In this document: positions 16,567-24,488 of the stretch, piece by piece | Layout of the letters: every line of letters starts with the position of its first letter | Position numbering within the stretch: position 1 is the stretch's first letter | Origin: Synechococcus sp. PROS-U-1 | GTDB taxonomy: Bacteria; Cyanobacteriota; Cyanobacteriia; PCC-6307; Cyanobiaceae | NCBI RefSeq assembly: GCF_014279755.1 | Contig: NZ_CP047951.1 | Coordinates: 2,512,004 to 2,576,003 of the forward strand | Direction: 5' to 3' | Length of the DNA stretch: 64,000 nucleotides | Notes under the pieces: model-generated | Databases searched by the model: none | Told to the model about the DNA's origin: nothing | Seen by the model: the letters and a program-made list of their open reading frames with translations, nothing else | Program-made: the position numbers and the translations under genes

Positions 16567-17355
16567 TCAGAACGGAATCGGCATCGTGACCGCTGCCGGT
16601 GTGGGCATGCAGGCTTCAACCTGCTGATCAATCACCTCACCCACCACAACAATCGAGGGTGACTTGAAGGCTTGCGATCGGCATTGATCAGCAACGTCAA
16701 CCAAGGTTGCTTTGAGGCAACGCTGCCCCGCCACCGTGCCCTGCTGGATCACCGCCACAGGGGTTGTCGCGGCCAAACCACCCGCCAGCAGTTCCTCCGC
16801 AATCCGGGGCAGGTTGTGCAGCCCCATGTAGATCACCAATCCGTCACTGGCCGCGGCCAAGGCACGCCAATCCACAGAGGGACGGCGCTTGTCGATTTCC
16901 TCATGACCGGTGACAAAGGTCACCGATGACCCCGCCCGCCGGTGCGTGACGGGAATTCCCGCATAAGCAGGGGCAGCGATGCCGGCCGTCACGCCCGGGA
17001 CCACCTGAACAGAGATGTTCCTTTCCGCCAAGTAAGCCGCTTCTTCACCTCCACGACCAAACAGAAAGGGATCACCCCCCTTCAACCGCACCACCGTGCT
17101 GTGTTTCTGGGCCATTTCCACGAGCACGGCGTTGGTGCTCGGTTGCGGCACTGAATGATGCCCACGACGCTTGCCGACAAAACGGCGTTCGCAGGCATCA
17201 GGGACAAGATCCAGCACTTCCTCGGGCACCAGCGAGTCGTACACCAGGGCATCGCACTCACGAAGCAGCCGATGCGCCTTCAGCGTGAGCAACTCGGGAT
17301 CGCCAGGACCGGCTCCCACCAGATAAACGGTTCCGGATTGTTCAGCGGTGCTCAC
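16567..17355 (-). CDS. cobA: Uroporphyrinogen-III C-methyltransferase CobA
   Basis: 262 residues from a GTG at 17355. SAM-dependent methyltransferase motifs are clear: VYLVGAGPGDPELLTLKA at the N terminus, VRLKGGDPFLFGRGGEEA, VVPGVTAGIAAPAYAGIPVTHR and the YMGLHNL region. It makes precorrin-2 from uroporphyrinogen III, the branch point to siroheme (needed by NirA) and cobalamin. The GTG overlaps the stop of the SirB-like gene upstream (GTGA), so the two siroheme enzymes are co-translated. It lacks the fused dehydrogenase/chelatase domain of CysG. Confidence 0.95.
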   Translation of the reverse strand: MSTAEQSGTVYLVGAGPGDPELLTLKAHRLLRECDALVYDSLVPEEVLDLVPDACERRFVGKRRGHHSVPQPSTNAVLVEMAQKHSTVVRLKGGDPFLFGRGGEEAAYLAERNISVQVVPGVTAGIAAPAYAGIPVTHRRAGSSVTFVTGHEEIDKRRPSVDWRALAAASDGLVIYMGLHNLPRIAEELLAGGLAATTPVAVIQQGTVAGQRCLKATLVDVADQCRSQAFKSPSIVVVGEVIDQQVEACMPTPAAVTMPIPF

Positions 17356-18014
17356 GGCAGAGAAACAAGCAGATCGATCAAGGCCTGACGGGTGGGGGGA
17401 TGCTCCAGCAGAGGAGGCAATCCACCAGCTTCGCTTAGCGCCTCCGTCATGCGATTCGGAGCTAGAGCCAACGGGAGTGGCCGGGCGCGGGGATGGCGCT
17501 GCTGGAACTCCGGCCAAGCATCGAAGGAAACCAACGGCAACGCCAATCGAGACGACAGCATCGTGAGAAACCGATCCGCCACACCTGGACGGAGAGGATG
17601 GTGCACCAGCACGGCATCACGGCGTTCAGGCAGAGGAAGCGCTGACAGCACAGCGTCCCACCAGGAGGTCCATGCACCAAGAAAGGGCAGCAAACGCACA
17701 CTGGCCCCAACTCCATGAAGCCTGTCCCGAATTGCCGGCACGTCCGTTCGGGCGTGAGCTCCAGGCAGCAACAGCAAAGGAACGATCCAAGCGGGTTGGA
17801 GAGGAGGCGAAACGGCCTGTTCAGCTGTCAGCACCTCGAGCTGTACCGGCGCCGATCGCCGCTGAGCCAGAAGAGGCGGCAGGGATGCCAAACAGTCGGG
17901 AACAGCACCGCCACTGCGGCCGTGCACCACGAGATGCAAACCACGCCGTCTCCCATCGGAAGCGTCATTCCGTAGCAATTGCCACGGATCGATGACCCTG
18001 CCGGCTGATGTCAT
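17352..18014 (-). CDS. SirB/CbiX-like sirohydrochlorin chelatase
   Basis: 220 residues from the ATG at 18014; a longer frame to 18302 is antisense to the next small gene. Chelatase features are LHLVVHGRSGG near residue 25, the second metal-ligand region LLLLPGAHARTDVPAIRDRL, and a two-half layout as in CbiX-type proteins. It should insert iron (or cobalt) into sirohydrochlorin. Placement before cobA with a 4-base overlap and near nirA argues for siroheme synthesis for nitrite reductase. A separate precorrin-2 dehydrogenase is not in the window. Confidence 0.8.
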   Translation of the reverse strand: MTSAGRVIDPWQLLRNDASDGRRRGLHLVVHGRSGGAVPDCLASLPPLLAQRRSAPVQLEVLTAEQAVSPPLQPAWIVPLLLLPGAHARTDVPAIRDRLHGVGASVRLLPFLGAWTSWWDAVLSALPLPERRDAVLVHHPLRPGVADRFLTMLSSRLALPLVSFDAWPEFQQRHPRARPLPLALAPNRMTEALSEAGGLPPLLEHPPTRQALIDLLVSLP

Positions 18015-18041
18015 CGGGTTGTTCTGAACGTTGAGGAAGTC

Positions 18042-18308
18042 ATGGCGCCCCGCCGTAATTTTGATCGTGCTCCATTGGACAGCCGCTCCTACCGCGAGCC
18101 TCTGGACGGAGGAATCGAGCGCTACGACGCCCGGAACGACCGCTACCGCAGGGGATATGACCCCAGGGACGCCCACTACGACCGACGTCTGGACCGCCCG
18201 ACCGTGCCCTCCGAGCTGGACCAAGACTTCGCTGCGATGAAGCGCGTTTGGCAAATGCTCCGGGCCGGAGCGGTGCGGATGGTTGGCGAAATTGGACGCC
18301 AATACTGA
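18042..18308 (+). CDS. Small Arg/Asp/Tyr-rich conserved-looking protein upstream of nirA
   Basis: 88 residues, divergent from the SirB-like gene (27 bases between starts). The first two thirds are highly charged and repetitive, with recurring R-Y/G-D-x-R steps (IERYDARNDRYRRGYDPR, HYDRRLDRP). The last third (FAAMKRVWQMLRAGAVRMVGEIG) could form an amphipathic helix. Such a sequence suggests a disordered nucleic-acid or protein-binding region plus a helical anchor. I recognise no family. It lies directly before the NtcA site and nirA. Confidence 0.58.
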   Translation: MAPRRNFDRAPLDSRSYREPLDGGIERYDARNDRYRRGYDPRDAHYDRRLDRPTVPSELDQDFAAMKRVWQMLRAGAVRMVGEIGRQY

Positions 18309-18352
18309 GGCCTAAGCAGGTTGCCTTTTACGGCCTCACGGGAACCACCAGA

Positions 18353-18368
18353 TGTAGCCGGAATTACA
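18353..18368 (+). promoter_or_regulatory. NtcA binding site upstream of nirA
   Basis: The 16-mer TGTA-N8-TACA at 18353-18368 is a perfect match to the full palindromic NtcA consensus. It is 198 bases before the nirA ATG. The region about 22 bases downstream (18390-18400, AATCGAT) would hold the -10 box, though no strong TAN3T is seen there. NtcA activates nirA in other cyanobacteria when ammonium is scarce and 2-oxoglutarate is high. Confidence 0.82.
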
Positions 18369-18565
18369 AATTGGCCAAATCACAGCCCTGCAATCGATCA
18401 ACACCAAAAGTGTTCTCTTTGTTACGGACCAGGGCTGCCTTCGCGTTGTTAATTCACTCATCCCAACGCTCCCCTTCATTTTGAAGCGTTGCCGGTCTTC
18501 GGGCCATCTCGATTGATTCGCGCCTCGTCTTTGAGCAATCAATCCGCCCACTTTTCAATCGACTT

Positions 18566-20107
18566 ATGACTACTAGCTCTCCCTCCAGGCCTTACCTGGA
18601 TGGCAAGAAGCTCAACAAGATCGAGCAGAACAAGGCGGCCAAAGATGGCCTGTTGGTCGGTAGCGAGATTGAAAAATTCGCAGAACTCGGCTGGGAGCAG
18701 GTGGATGAGACCGACCTTCAACTGCGTTTGAAGTGGTACGGCATGTTCTGGCGTCCGAAAACGCCAGGCAAGTTCATGCTCCGCCTGCGTGTGCCCAATG
18801 GAGTACTGACCTCAGATCAACTTCGTGTGGTTGGTTCGATCGTCGAGCGCTACGGCGAAAACGGCAGTTGCGACATCACCACGCGGCAGAACCTGCAGTT
18901 GCGTGGTGTGCTGCTGGGCGACCTGCCAGAGATTCTTAAACGACTAACGGAAGCAGGTCTTAGCACGATTCAATCCGGCTTCGACAATCCCCGCAACGTC
19001 ACTGGCAACCCAATCGCCGGAATCGATCCCAACGAGATCGTCGACACGCGGCCCTACACAACCGAGCTGCAGAACTTCCTCACCAACAACTGCCAAGGCA
19101 ACCCGGAGTATTCCAACTTGCCCCGCAAGTGGAACACAGCCGTTGCAGGGGCGAAGGACAACTTCCTGCTCCACAACGACATCGTCTTCCACCCCGTGGA
19201 ACGAGATGGGGTGATGGGATTTGGCGTGTGGATCGGCGGTGTTCTGTCATCGCAGATGAACGCCTATGCCGTTCCCCTGAACGCCTGGGTGAAGCCAGAC
19301 GAAATCTGCAAGATGACCGACGCCGTGATCCGGCTCTGGCGCGACAACGGCGAACGGGACAAGCGCCCCAAAGGCCGCTTCCGCCTCTATCTGGATCAGG
19401 TGGGCCACGACGTGTTCCGCAGCCAAGTGGAAGAACTCTTCGGTCCGCTGACACCGGATCCTGGCTCCGTGTTCAACACCACGCCCCGCTCCCACTACGG
19501 ATTCCACCCGCAGAAACAGGAGGGCCTGTCCTACGCCGGTCTGCACGTTCCAGTCGGCCGCCTGACCGCCCAGGATCTTCAGGATTTGGCCACCGCAAGC
19601 CTCAACTACGGCAGTGGTGAGGTGCGTCTTACCGAAGATCAGAACGTCATCCTCGTGGGCCTTGCGAACGACAAGCTCGACGCCCTGAAAGCCGACACCC
19701 TGGTGCAGCGCTTCCCGCTGGAGCCCGGCCATATCGCTGCCGGAACGGTGTCCTGCACCGGCAACACCTACTGCGGCTTCGCCCTCACCAACACCAAGGA
19801 CCAAGCTCTCGAGGCGGCCAAAGAACTCGACAAAGAGCTCAATCTCCCCGAGGAGCTGAAGATCCATTGGACCGGCTGCCCCAACACCTGCGGACAGGCC
19901 TACATGGGTGCCATCGGCCTCACCGGCACCAAGGCAAAAAACAGCGAGGGAGTCATGGGTGAGGGCTACACGATGACCATCGGCGGTTCCCAAGGCGCCA
20001 ACCCAAGCATCGGCGAAATCCACCGCAAGGCCATCCCCGCCGATGAGATCAAGGCAGCGCTGAAAGAGGTGTTGATCGACAAATTCGGGGCCACCCCGAA
20101 GGCCTGA
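18566..20107 (+). CDS. nirA: Ferredoxin-nitrite reductase NirA
   Basis: 513 residues of the siroheme/[4Fe-4S] enzyme that reduces nitrite to ammonium with six ferredoxin electrons. The cluster/siroheme cysteines are Cys397, Cys403, Cys438 and Cys442 (SCTGNTYCGF and GCPNTCGQ). The N-terminal domain has the duplicated NiR/SiR half (FMLRLRVPNGVL, CDITTRQNLQLRG). It lacks the C-terminal [2Fe-2S] extension seen in some filamentous strains. Expression is probably driven from the NtcA site at 18353-18368. Siroheme genes lie just upstream on the other strand and the nitrite channel lies downstream. Confidence 0.97.
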   Translation: MTTSSPSRPYLDGKKLNKIEQNKAAKDGLLVGSEIEKFAELGWEQVDETDLQLRLKWYGMFWRPKTPGKFMLRLRVPNGVLTSDQLRVVGSIVERYGENGSCDITTRQNLQLRGVLLGDLPEILKRLTEAGLSTIQSGFDNPRNVTGNPIAGIDPNEIVDTRPYTTELQNFLTNNCQGNPEYSNLPRKWNTAVAGAKDNFLLHNDIVFHPVERDGVMGFGVWIGGVLSSQMNAYAVPLNAWVKPDEICKMTDAVIRLWRDNGERDKRPKGRFRLYLDQVGHDVFRSQVEELFGPLTPDPGSVFNTTPRSHYGFHPQKQEGLSYAGLHVPVGRLTAQDLQDLATASLNYGSGEVRLTEDQNVILVGLANDKLDALKADTLVQRFPLEPGHIAAGTVSCTGNTYCGFALTNTKDQALEAAKELDKELNLPEELKIHWTGCPNTCGQAYMGAIGLTGTKAKNSEGVMGEGYTMTIGGSQGANPSIGEIHRKAIPADEIKAALKEVLIDKFGATPKA

Positions 20108-20118
20108 TCGCTGTCGTC

Positions 20119-20147
20119 GCCGTGACGCTTCCTTTCGAAGTCACGGC
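20119..20147 (+). other. Stable hairpin between nirA and the downstream 44-residue ORF
   Basis: Arms 20119-20126 (GCCGTGAC) and 20140-20147 (GTCACGGC) pair perfectly, with a further TTC/GAA pairing inside after a 2-base bulge. No T-run follows, so it is not a standard terminator. It begins 12 bases after the nirA stop and could protect the nirA 3' end or mark a processing site. Confidence 0.55.
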
Positions 20148-20179
20148 TCCAACGCAACGACCACTTCCCCCTCACCGTC

Positions 20180-20314
20180 ATGGCCAACCGCAACGACGTG
20201 TTCTCTCGTTTCGTCAACTGGCTTAGTGCCAGTGGTCGCGACGGAGCCGCCATCAACCGTCAGGGCGGCAGCCCTGATCTGTTCTCCCGCCTGATGAACC
20301 GCATCAGCGGCTGA
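20180..20314 (+). CDS. 44-residue small protein with a duplicated 11-residue motif, between nirA and the nitrite channel
   Basis: ATG at 20180, TGA at 20312-20314, 44 residues, no membrane helix, net positive. The motif D-[VL]-F-S-R-[FL]-[VM]-N-[WR]-[LI]-S occurs twice, at residues 6-16 and 33-43. The two copies differ at many third codon positions (GAC/GAT, TCT/TCC, CGT/CGC, AGT/AGC), which fits protein-level conservation. It lies on the nirA strand, 72 bases after nirA and 34 before the nitrite channel gene. No family is recognised. Small regulators of nitrite reductase are known in cyanobacteria (NirP1), but I cannot show this is one. Confidence 0.6.
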   Translation: MANRNDVFSRFVNWLSASGRDGAAINRQGGSPDLFSRLMNRISG

Positions 20315-20348
20315 CATCAAACCTTCGTCCAACTCTCAATCTCAACCG

Positions 20349-21236
20349 ATGGACTACGTCCTACCCAATGAGCTTGTCGACGGCATGATTGCCGCCGGCG
20401 GCAAAAAATCAACGGTCAGCGTGAAGAACCTGCTGATCCGCGGCTTTTACTCCGGAGCCATTCTTGGCCTGGCGGTGATCCTGGCCCTGACCGTGGGCAT
20501 CACCGTGAAAGCGCCCTTCGTCGGCTCACTTCTATTCCCCTTCGGCTTCGCCAGCATCGTGCTGTTTGGCATGGAGCTGGTCACCGGCAACTTTGCGCTG
20601 CTGCCGATGGCCACCTGGGCTGGCAAAAGCACCTGGGGCGCCACCTTCCGCAATTGGGTCTGGGTCTGGATCGGTAACTGGATCGGCACCGCAGTTGTGG
20701 CCGTGATCATGGCGATCAGCCTCACCAGCGGCACCATGGATGGCGCTGCTGACAATGTCGGCCCGCCGATCTGGGATGCCGTGGCCCAGAAGATCATGGC
20801 TCTCAATCAAATCAACGTTGAGAAGAAGTACGAGGCCCTGGGAAGCATGGGCTTTTTCCTCGCCTTCCTGCGCGGACTGGTGGCCAACTGGCTGGTCTGC
20901 CTTGGCGTAACCATGGCTCTGGTGAGCAAGAGCGTTCCTGGCAAAATCCTGGCCTGCTGGCTTCCGATCACGGCCTTCCAATCGATGGGCATGGAGCACA
21001 TCGTGGTGAACCAGTTCCTGCACACCGCTGGGCCGATCCTTGGTTCAGGTGTCCCCTTCACCAAGGTGATCTTCTGGAACTTCCTGCCGGTCACCCTGGG
21101 CAACATCGTGGGCGGCATGGTGTTCATCGGCATGCTCTTCTACAGCACCCACCGCACACATATGGAGAACGTGCTGCCGACCGAGCACGATGAAAAGCTG
21201 GAGCGTGAGCTCGCTGCTGAACTGGGTGCCCGCTGA
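20349..21236 (+). CDS. Formate/nitrite transporter family protein
   Basis: 295 residues with six predicted helices and FNT-family signatures: RGFYSGAILGLAVILALTVG near the N terminus, GMELVTGNFALLP after helix 2, NWLVCLGVTMAL, the conserved channel His217 in GMEHIVVNQF, and VTLGNIVGGMVFIG near the end. The C-terminal tail is acidic and cytosolic. Placed after nirA it most likely imports nitrite, as shown for FNT proteins of marine cyanobacteria; formate transport cannot be excluded. Confidence 0.9.
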   Translation: MDYVLPNELVDGMIAAGGKKSTVSVKNLLIRGFYSGAILGLAVILALTVGITVKAPFVGSLLFPFGFASIVLFGMELVTGNFALLPMATWAGKSTWGATFRNWVWVWIGNWIGTAVVAVIMAISLTSGTMDGAADNVGPPIWDAVAQKIMALNQINVEKKYEALGSMGFFLAFLRGLVANWLVCLGVTMALVSKSVPGKILACWLPITAFQSMGMEHIVVNQFLHTAGPILGSGVPFTKVIFWNFLPVTLGNIVGGMVFIGMLFYSTHRTHMENVLPTEHDEKLERELAAELGAR

Positions 21237-21243
21237 TCCATCG

Positions 21244-21966
21244 ATGAACGACGAAGCCGTTCTCTGGGAACGGCTCGCCCGATCACGACGCGCTCCTTTG
21301 GAGCCCGCTTGGCTGGGGGAGGTCTACTCCCCCAGCCTTTCTGTTGATCTGCAGCGAGCCCTCTGCGAAAAACTGGGGATGCAGGCCGAGCGGGGCTGGC
21401 CCGTCATCCAAGAACTCCTCGCCAACCATGGGGTTCTGCCTGATTTGGTCATGGCAGCAGGGCTGTGCCACCAGAGCGAAGCCCGCGATTGGTTGTTAGT
21501 TCAACTCGAGCAAACCTCGGACAACGAGGACGCCAACCTGCTAGTGGTTCAGGCTCTGGCCTGCTGGGGAGCCGAGGTTCCGGAATCAGTTGTGGTGAAT
21601 TGCCTGCATCACCCAGGCCAACTGCACCGCCTCGCCGGTCTGCAACTGCTCAGCTTCCGGTCCCACTGCCTCGACGACGGCGAACTGCTGCAGTTCTGCC
21701 AAGAAGTCTTGAATGATTTTCGCGATCCAGTCGTTGTGGCCGCTATTCGGGTTCTGCAACGCCGCGATGGCGTATTGATCAGCGAAAAGCTGGCAGAACT
21801 GTGTCGCAACGGTTCCCTCCCTGTTGCAGAGGCAGCATTCCGCGCGCTGGGTTGCATCGCCACACCTGCCAGTCAGCGCTGTCTGCTGGAACTGAGCGAA
21901 GAACTGAATGACGACACTCGAAGGAAGATGGCAAGCACCCAGCTCAGCCAACAGTTCCGCCCATAA
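21244..21966 (+). CDS. HEAT-repeat-like protein
   Basis: 240 residues from the ATG at 21244, 7 bases after the nitrite-channel stop, so probably in the same transcript. It is almost all alpha-helical with regularly spaced helix pairs (NLLVVQALACWG, LHRLAGLQLLSFRS, DPVVVAAIRVLQRRD, VAEAAFRALGCIATP, SQRCLLELSEEL) typical of HEAT/armadillo arrays related to CpcE-like proteins. These arrays bind other proteins or act as lyases on phycobilins. Position suggests a role in nitrite use, but no catalytic residues are visible. Confidence 0.7.
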   Translation: MNDEAVLWERLARSRRAPLEPAWLGEVYSPSLSVDLQRALCEKLGMQAERGWPVIQELLANHGVLPDLVMAAGLCHQSEARDWLLVQLEQTSDNEDANLLVVQALACWGAEVPESVVVNCLHHPGQLHRLAGLQLLSFRSHCLDDGELLQFCQEVLNDFRDPVVVAAIRVLQRRDGVLISEKLAELCRNGSLPVAEAAFRALGCIATPASQRCLLELSEELNDDTRRKMASTQLSQQFRP

Positions 21967-21987
21967 AAAAACCCCGCTTTTGCGGGG
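21965..21987 (-). terminator. Terminator for cynS (minus strand)
   Basis: A 6-bp GC stem (CCCCGC 21972-21977 / GCGGGG 21982-21987) with a TTTT loop is flanked by seven A residues at 21965-21971, which become a T-run on the minus strand. It lies 33 bases beyond the cynS stop. The plus-strand side is less T-rich, so it may only partly stop the HEAT-gene transcript. Confidence 0.82.
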
Positions 21988-22019
21988 CCTTGATGTCTTT
22001 AATCAAGACAACTGGTTGT

Positions 22020-22505
22020 TCACCACTTTTTGTAAGGCAGAAACTTGCCGCACATGGTGATTTTGACCCGATCACCTTTGGGATCTTCCACTTTGTCGAC
22101 ATCGAGGGTGAAATCGATCGCGCTCATGATGCCATCACCAAAGTGTTCCTGGATGACATCCTTCAGAGGCATTCCATAGACCTGCATGATCTCGTAGAAG
22201 CGATAGATCAAGGGATCGGTGGGGATCACAGGATCAAGACTTCCCTTGGTGGGGAACTCCTGCAAAGCCGCAGTGATGGCCGGATCAAGGGAGAGAAGCG
22301 CAGCCAGCTTGTCAGCCTCTTCCTTGGAAGCCGTGGCTTGACCGTAGAACAATGAAGCAATCCAGACCTCATCAAGGCCCAAGGCCGCTTCCAGGTCGGC
22401 AAAGCTCATGCCCTTGGCTTTCTTGGCAGCCATCAAGGTGGCAGTGACGGTCTCCTGAGAAGGAGCTGACAACGACGGGGTCGAAGGAACAGCTGAAACA
22501 GTCAT
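22020..22505 (-). CDS. cynS: Cyanate hydratase (cyanase) CynS
   Basis: 161 residues. The catalytic triad is visible as Arg102, Glu105 ([11 protein letters not shown]) and Ser128 ([10 protein letters not shown]). The N-terminal DNA-binding-like helical domain ([23 protein letters not shown]) is also typical. The enzyme turns cyanate and bicarbonate into ammonia and CO2, so it uses cyanate as a nitrogen source. Many cyanobacteria carry cynABD transport genes beside it; none are here. It is convergent with the nirA-side genes and ends at a strong terminator. Confidence 0.97.
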   Translation of the reverse strand: MTVSAVPSTPSLSAPSQETVTATLMAAKKAKGMSFADLEAALGLDEVWIASLFYGQATASKEEADKLAALLSLDPAITAALQEFPTKGSLDPVIPTDPLIYRFYEIMQVYGMPLKDVIQEHFGDGIMSAIDFTLDVDKVEDPKGDRVKITMCGKFLPYKKW

Positions 22506-22700
22506 GATTAAACGAAAAGTTGTTATGGCCGCCTCAAAAACAGCGTCCCGAACCGGAACGTCTCAGCAGCTCAGAAACTGTTGCGCAAACACTGACTTAA
22601 CAATGAAGCATCAACTACAAAACAACAGCCTGTTTTGAAGCAACAAGCACAGCCAACAGGGTCGTGCTGCGAGTGAAATCAACGTCAACGCAGGATTCCA
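22506..22700. other. Intergenic region upstream of cynS
   Basis: 195 bases between the divergent cynS and the 56-residue ORF. Base composition is lower in GC than the flanks. I searched for GTA-N8-TAC on both strands and found no good NtcA match, so control of cynS cannot be read from this sequence. Confidence 0.4.
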
Positions 22701-22871
22701 ATGAGCCAATTTTTTCAATCCATGGCCACCCTGCTCCAAGCGCAATTCCTTCCCGCGACCACAGCCCCCCAACTGATGCTCGAACGGCTCTATTACGCCG
22801 AAGGCCGCCATCACCCAGAGCATCCACGGCATGGCAGCTTCGAGGGGTTATCGCGGCTGAGCAGGCCCTGA
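22701..22871 (+). CDS. Small hypothetical protein of 56 residues
   Basis: ATG at 22701 with an AGGA Shine-Dalgarno at 22692-22695 (5-base spacing) and TGA at 22869-22871. It begins MSQFFQSMATLLQAQFL and carries LMLERLYYAEGRHHPEHPRHG in the middle, a His-rich patch that might bind metal. No membrane helix. An overlapping frame at 22664-22915 looks less protein-like. It is 72 bases before the TrpD-like gene. I recognise no family. Confidence 0.5.
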   Translation: MSQFFQSMATLLQAQFLPATTAPQLMLERLYYAEGRHHPEHPRHGSFEGLSRLSRP

Positions 22872-22943
22872 TCTTTCGTAGCAATTGCTACCTCTATTGG
22901 GTCAGTCGCTCCTGAAGACTGACCACAGCTTCAGGCCGGACCT

Positions 22944-24014
22944 TTGACGAGCGCAGTTCTCTCCGGCCGAGACCGCTTCAAACAGCACCTGCGCAAGGTG
23001 GGAAGCGGTGAACACACCAGCAAAGGCATGAGTCGCGAGGAAGCGGCTGATGCCATGGAGCTGATGCTGCAGGGCGAAGCGACGCCAGCACAGATCGGCG
23101 CCTTTCTGATTGCCCATCGCATCCGCCGGCCCGAACCCCAGGAACTCACGGGCATGTTGGACACCTACCGCGCCCATGGTCCGGTGCTGCAATCCGCAGG
23201 CGGCAATCGAGCACCGCTGTGTTTCGGCATGCCGTACGACGGGCGCACGCGGACAGCACCGATCTACCCACTCACCACACTGGTGCTTTTGGCCTGTGGC
23301 CAGCCGGTGGTTCTACAGGGCGGTGACCGGATGCCGATCAAATACGGCGTCACCGCTGCGGATCTGTTCCGCCTCCTTAATCTCGACCTCACGGGCCTGC
23401 CAATCAGCGTTGTTGCAGACGGCTTCCAGCAGAACGGCTTCGCCCTGATCCATCAACCGGATCACTTTCCCATTGCGGAAACACTGATCGGTTACCGCGA
23501 AGAACTGGGCAAGCGCCCCCCGGTCGCCAGTCTGGAACTGCTCTGGACTCCCCATCAAGGCGACCACCTTCTCGTCAGTGGCTTTGTACACCCCCCTACC
23601 GAAGCCCGCGCCTGGGAAGCCCTCAAGCAAGGCGGCGAGACCGATATCCTCACTGTGAAAGGTTTGGAGGGAGGAACCGACCTCCCGATCGGCCGGGCCT
23701 GCATCACGGCACGGGTGCGGAACGGTGAAGCGGAGCGGTTAATCCTGCATCCCCGCGACCATGGTTGCCATGACGCCGACGTCGAATGGGCTGACGAAAG
23801 CACCTGGGCCGAGCAGGCGCTGAACGCCCTGCAGAACAAAGGCCCTCTCTGCGATGCCCTGCGCTGGAATGCCGGCGCCTATTTGTGGTTCTCCGGTTGC
23901 AGTGAATCCCTGGAACAGGGCATTCAACGGGCGGAATCCGTCATGCAGACGGGCAAGGCCCAAGCCAGGCTGGATCAACTGTGCGCTTGGCGAAGCAGCT
24001 TGACCATCCGATAG
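22944..24014 (+). CDS. Anthranilate phosphoribosyltransferase-like (TrpD2/YbiB-type) protein
   Basis: 356 residues from a TTG start. The helical N-terminal domain (LTSEEAADAME-like: SREEAADAMELMLQGEATPAQIGAFL) and LTGMLDTYR match nucleoside phosphorylase/TrpD proteins. The GTGGD phosphoribosyl-pyrophosphate loop of true TrpD is replaced (PYDGRTRTAP), so anthranilate activity is doubtful. Related YbiB proteins bind nucleic acids. The 3' end overlaps the convergent GNAT gene by 40 bases. Confidence 0.8.
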   Translation: MTSAVLSGRDRFKQHLRKVGSGEHTSKGMSREEAADAMELMLQGEATPAQIGAFLIAHRIRRPEPQELTGMLDTYRAHGPVLQSAGGNRAPLCFGMPYDGRTRTAPIYPLTTLVLLACGQPVVLQGGDRMPIKYGVTAADLFRLLNLDLTGLPISVVADGFQQNGFALIHQPDHFPIAETLIGYREELGKRPPVASLELLWTPHQGDHLLVSGFVHPPTEARAWEALKQGGETDILTVKGLEGGTDLPIGRACITARVRNGEAERLILHPRDHGCHDADVEWADESTWAEQALNALQNKGPLCDALRWNAGAYLWFSGCSESLEQGIQRAESVMQTGKAQARLDQLCAWRSSLTIR

Positions 24015-24442
24015 CGCTCAAAAGGAACGCCTCCGATCAGGATCGTTTCCGGAGACTCCACCCGCCAGCCAAGGCGCTCCAGCAACGGTCGGCTGAACTG
24101 ACTGGCCTCCGTGCGGAAATGACGGATTCCCGCCGCCCTCGCATCCGCTTCAATCTGATTGAGAAGTGCACTGCCATGGCCGCGCCGCGATGCCCGACCT
24201 CGGCAGTAGAGCAGCGACAGACGGTCTTCAGGATGACGGATCGCAAACGCTGAACCATCGGTGGTGAGCCATCCCGAGCCCTCACGGAACGTGGCGTCGA
24301 GCACGCCGGGCAACCACGCCAAAGCAGCCCAGGCCCTGACTTGTGCGTCGGTATAGAGAAGAGGCGCCTGCGATTCGATCGCGTCGGCATAGATCTCCCG
24401 CAGAAGCGCTTGATCCTCCGGAGCAATCGGACGCAAAGCCAT
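23975..24442 (-). CDS. GNAT family N-acetyltransferase
   Basis: 155 residues from the ATG at 24442 (MALRPIAPEDQALLREIYADAI). The acetyl-CoA loop is present as CRGRASRRGHGSALLNQIEADARAAG, followed by FRTEASQFSRPLLERLGW. The substrate is not known. Longer in-frame starts exist up to 24562 but run into the divergent MFS gene. It overlaps the 3' end of the TrpD-like gene. Confidence 0.82.
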   Translation of the reverse strand: MALRPIAPEDQALLREIYADAIESQAPLLYTDAQVRAWAALAWLPGVLDATFREGSGWLTTDGSAFAIRHPEDRLSLLYCRGRASRRGHGSALLNQIEADARAAGIRHFRTEASQFSRPLLERLGWRVESPETILIGGVPFERYRMVKLLRQAHS

Positions 24443-24488
24443 GGCAGCCGCCTGTTGGAATGTGAGTCTCACCTGCGTGGCAGCCAGC

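Noticed and set aside
18015..18302. N-terminal extension of the SirB-like gene
   Set aside because: It is antisense to the 88-residue gene and adds valine-rich, unlikely protein with no chelatase homology.
18476..18490. AACGCT/AGCGTT arms upstream of nirA as a terminator
   Set aside because: Only 6-7 bp with a 14-base loop and no T-run; could form by chance.
19247..20023. 258-residue minus-strand frame opposite nirA
   Set aside because: Antisense shadow of nirA, whose siroheme cysteines and length are complete.
22664..22915. 83-residue frame overlapping the 56-residue ORF
   Set aside because: No Shine-Dalgarno, less protein-like; the AGGA site fits the other frame.
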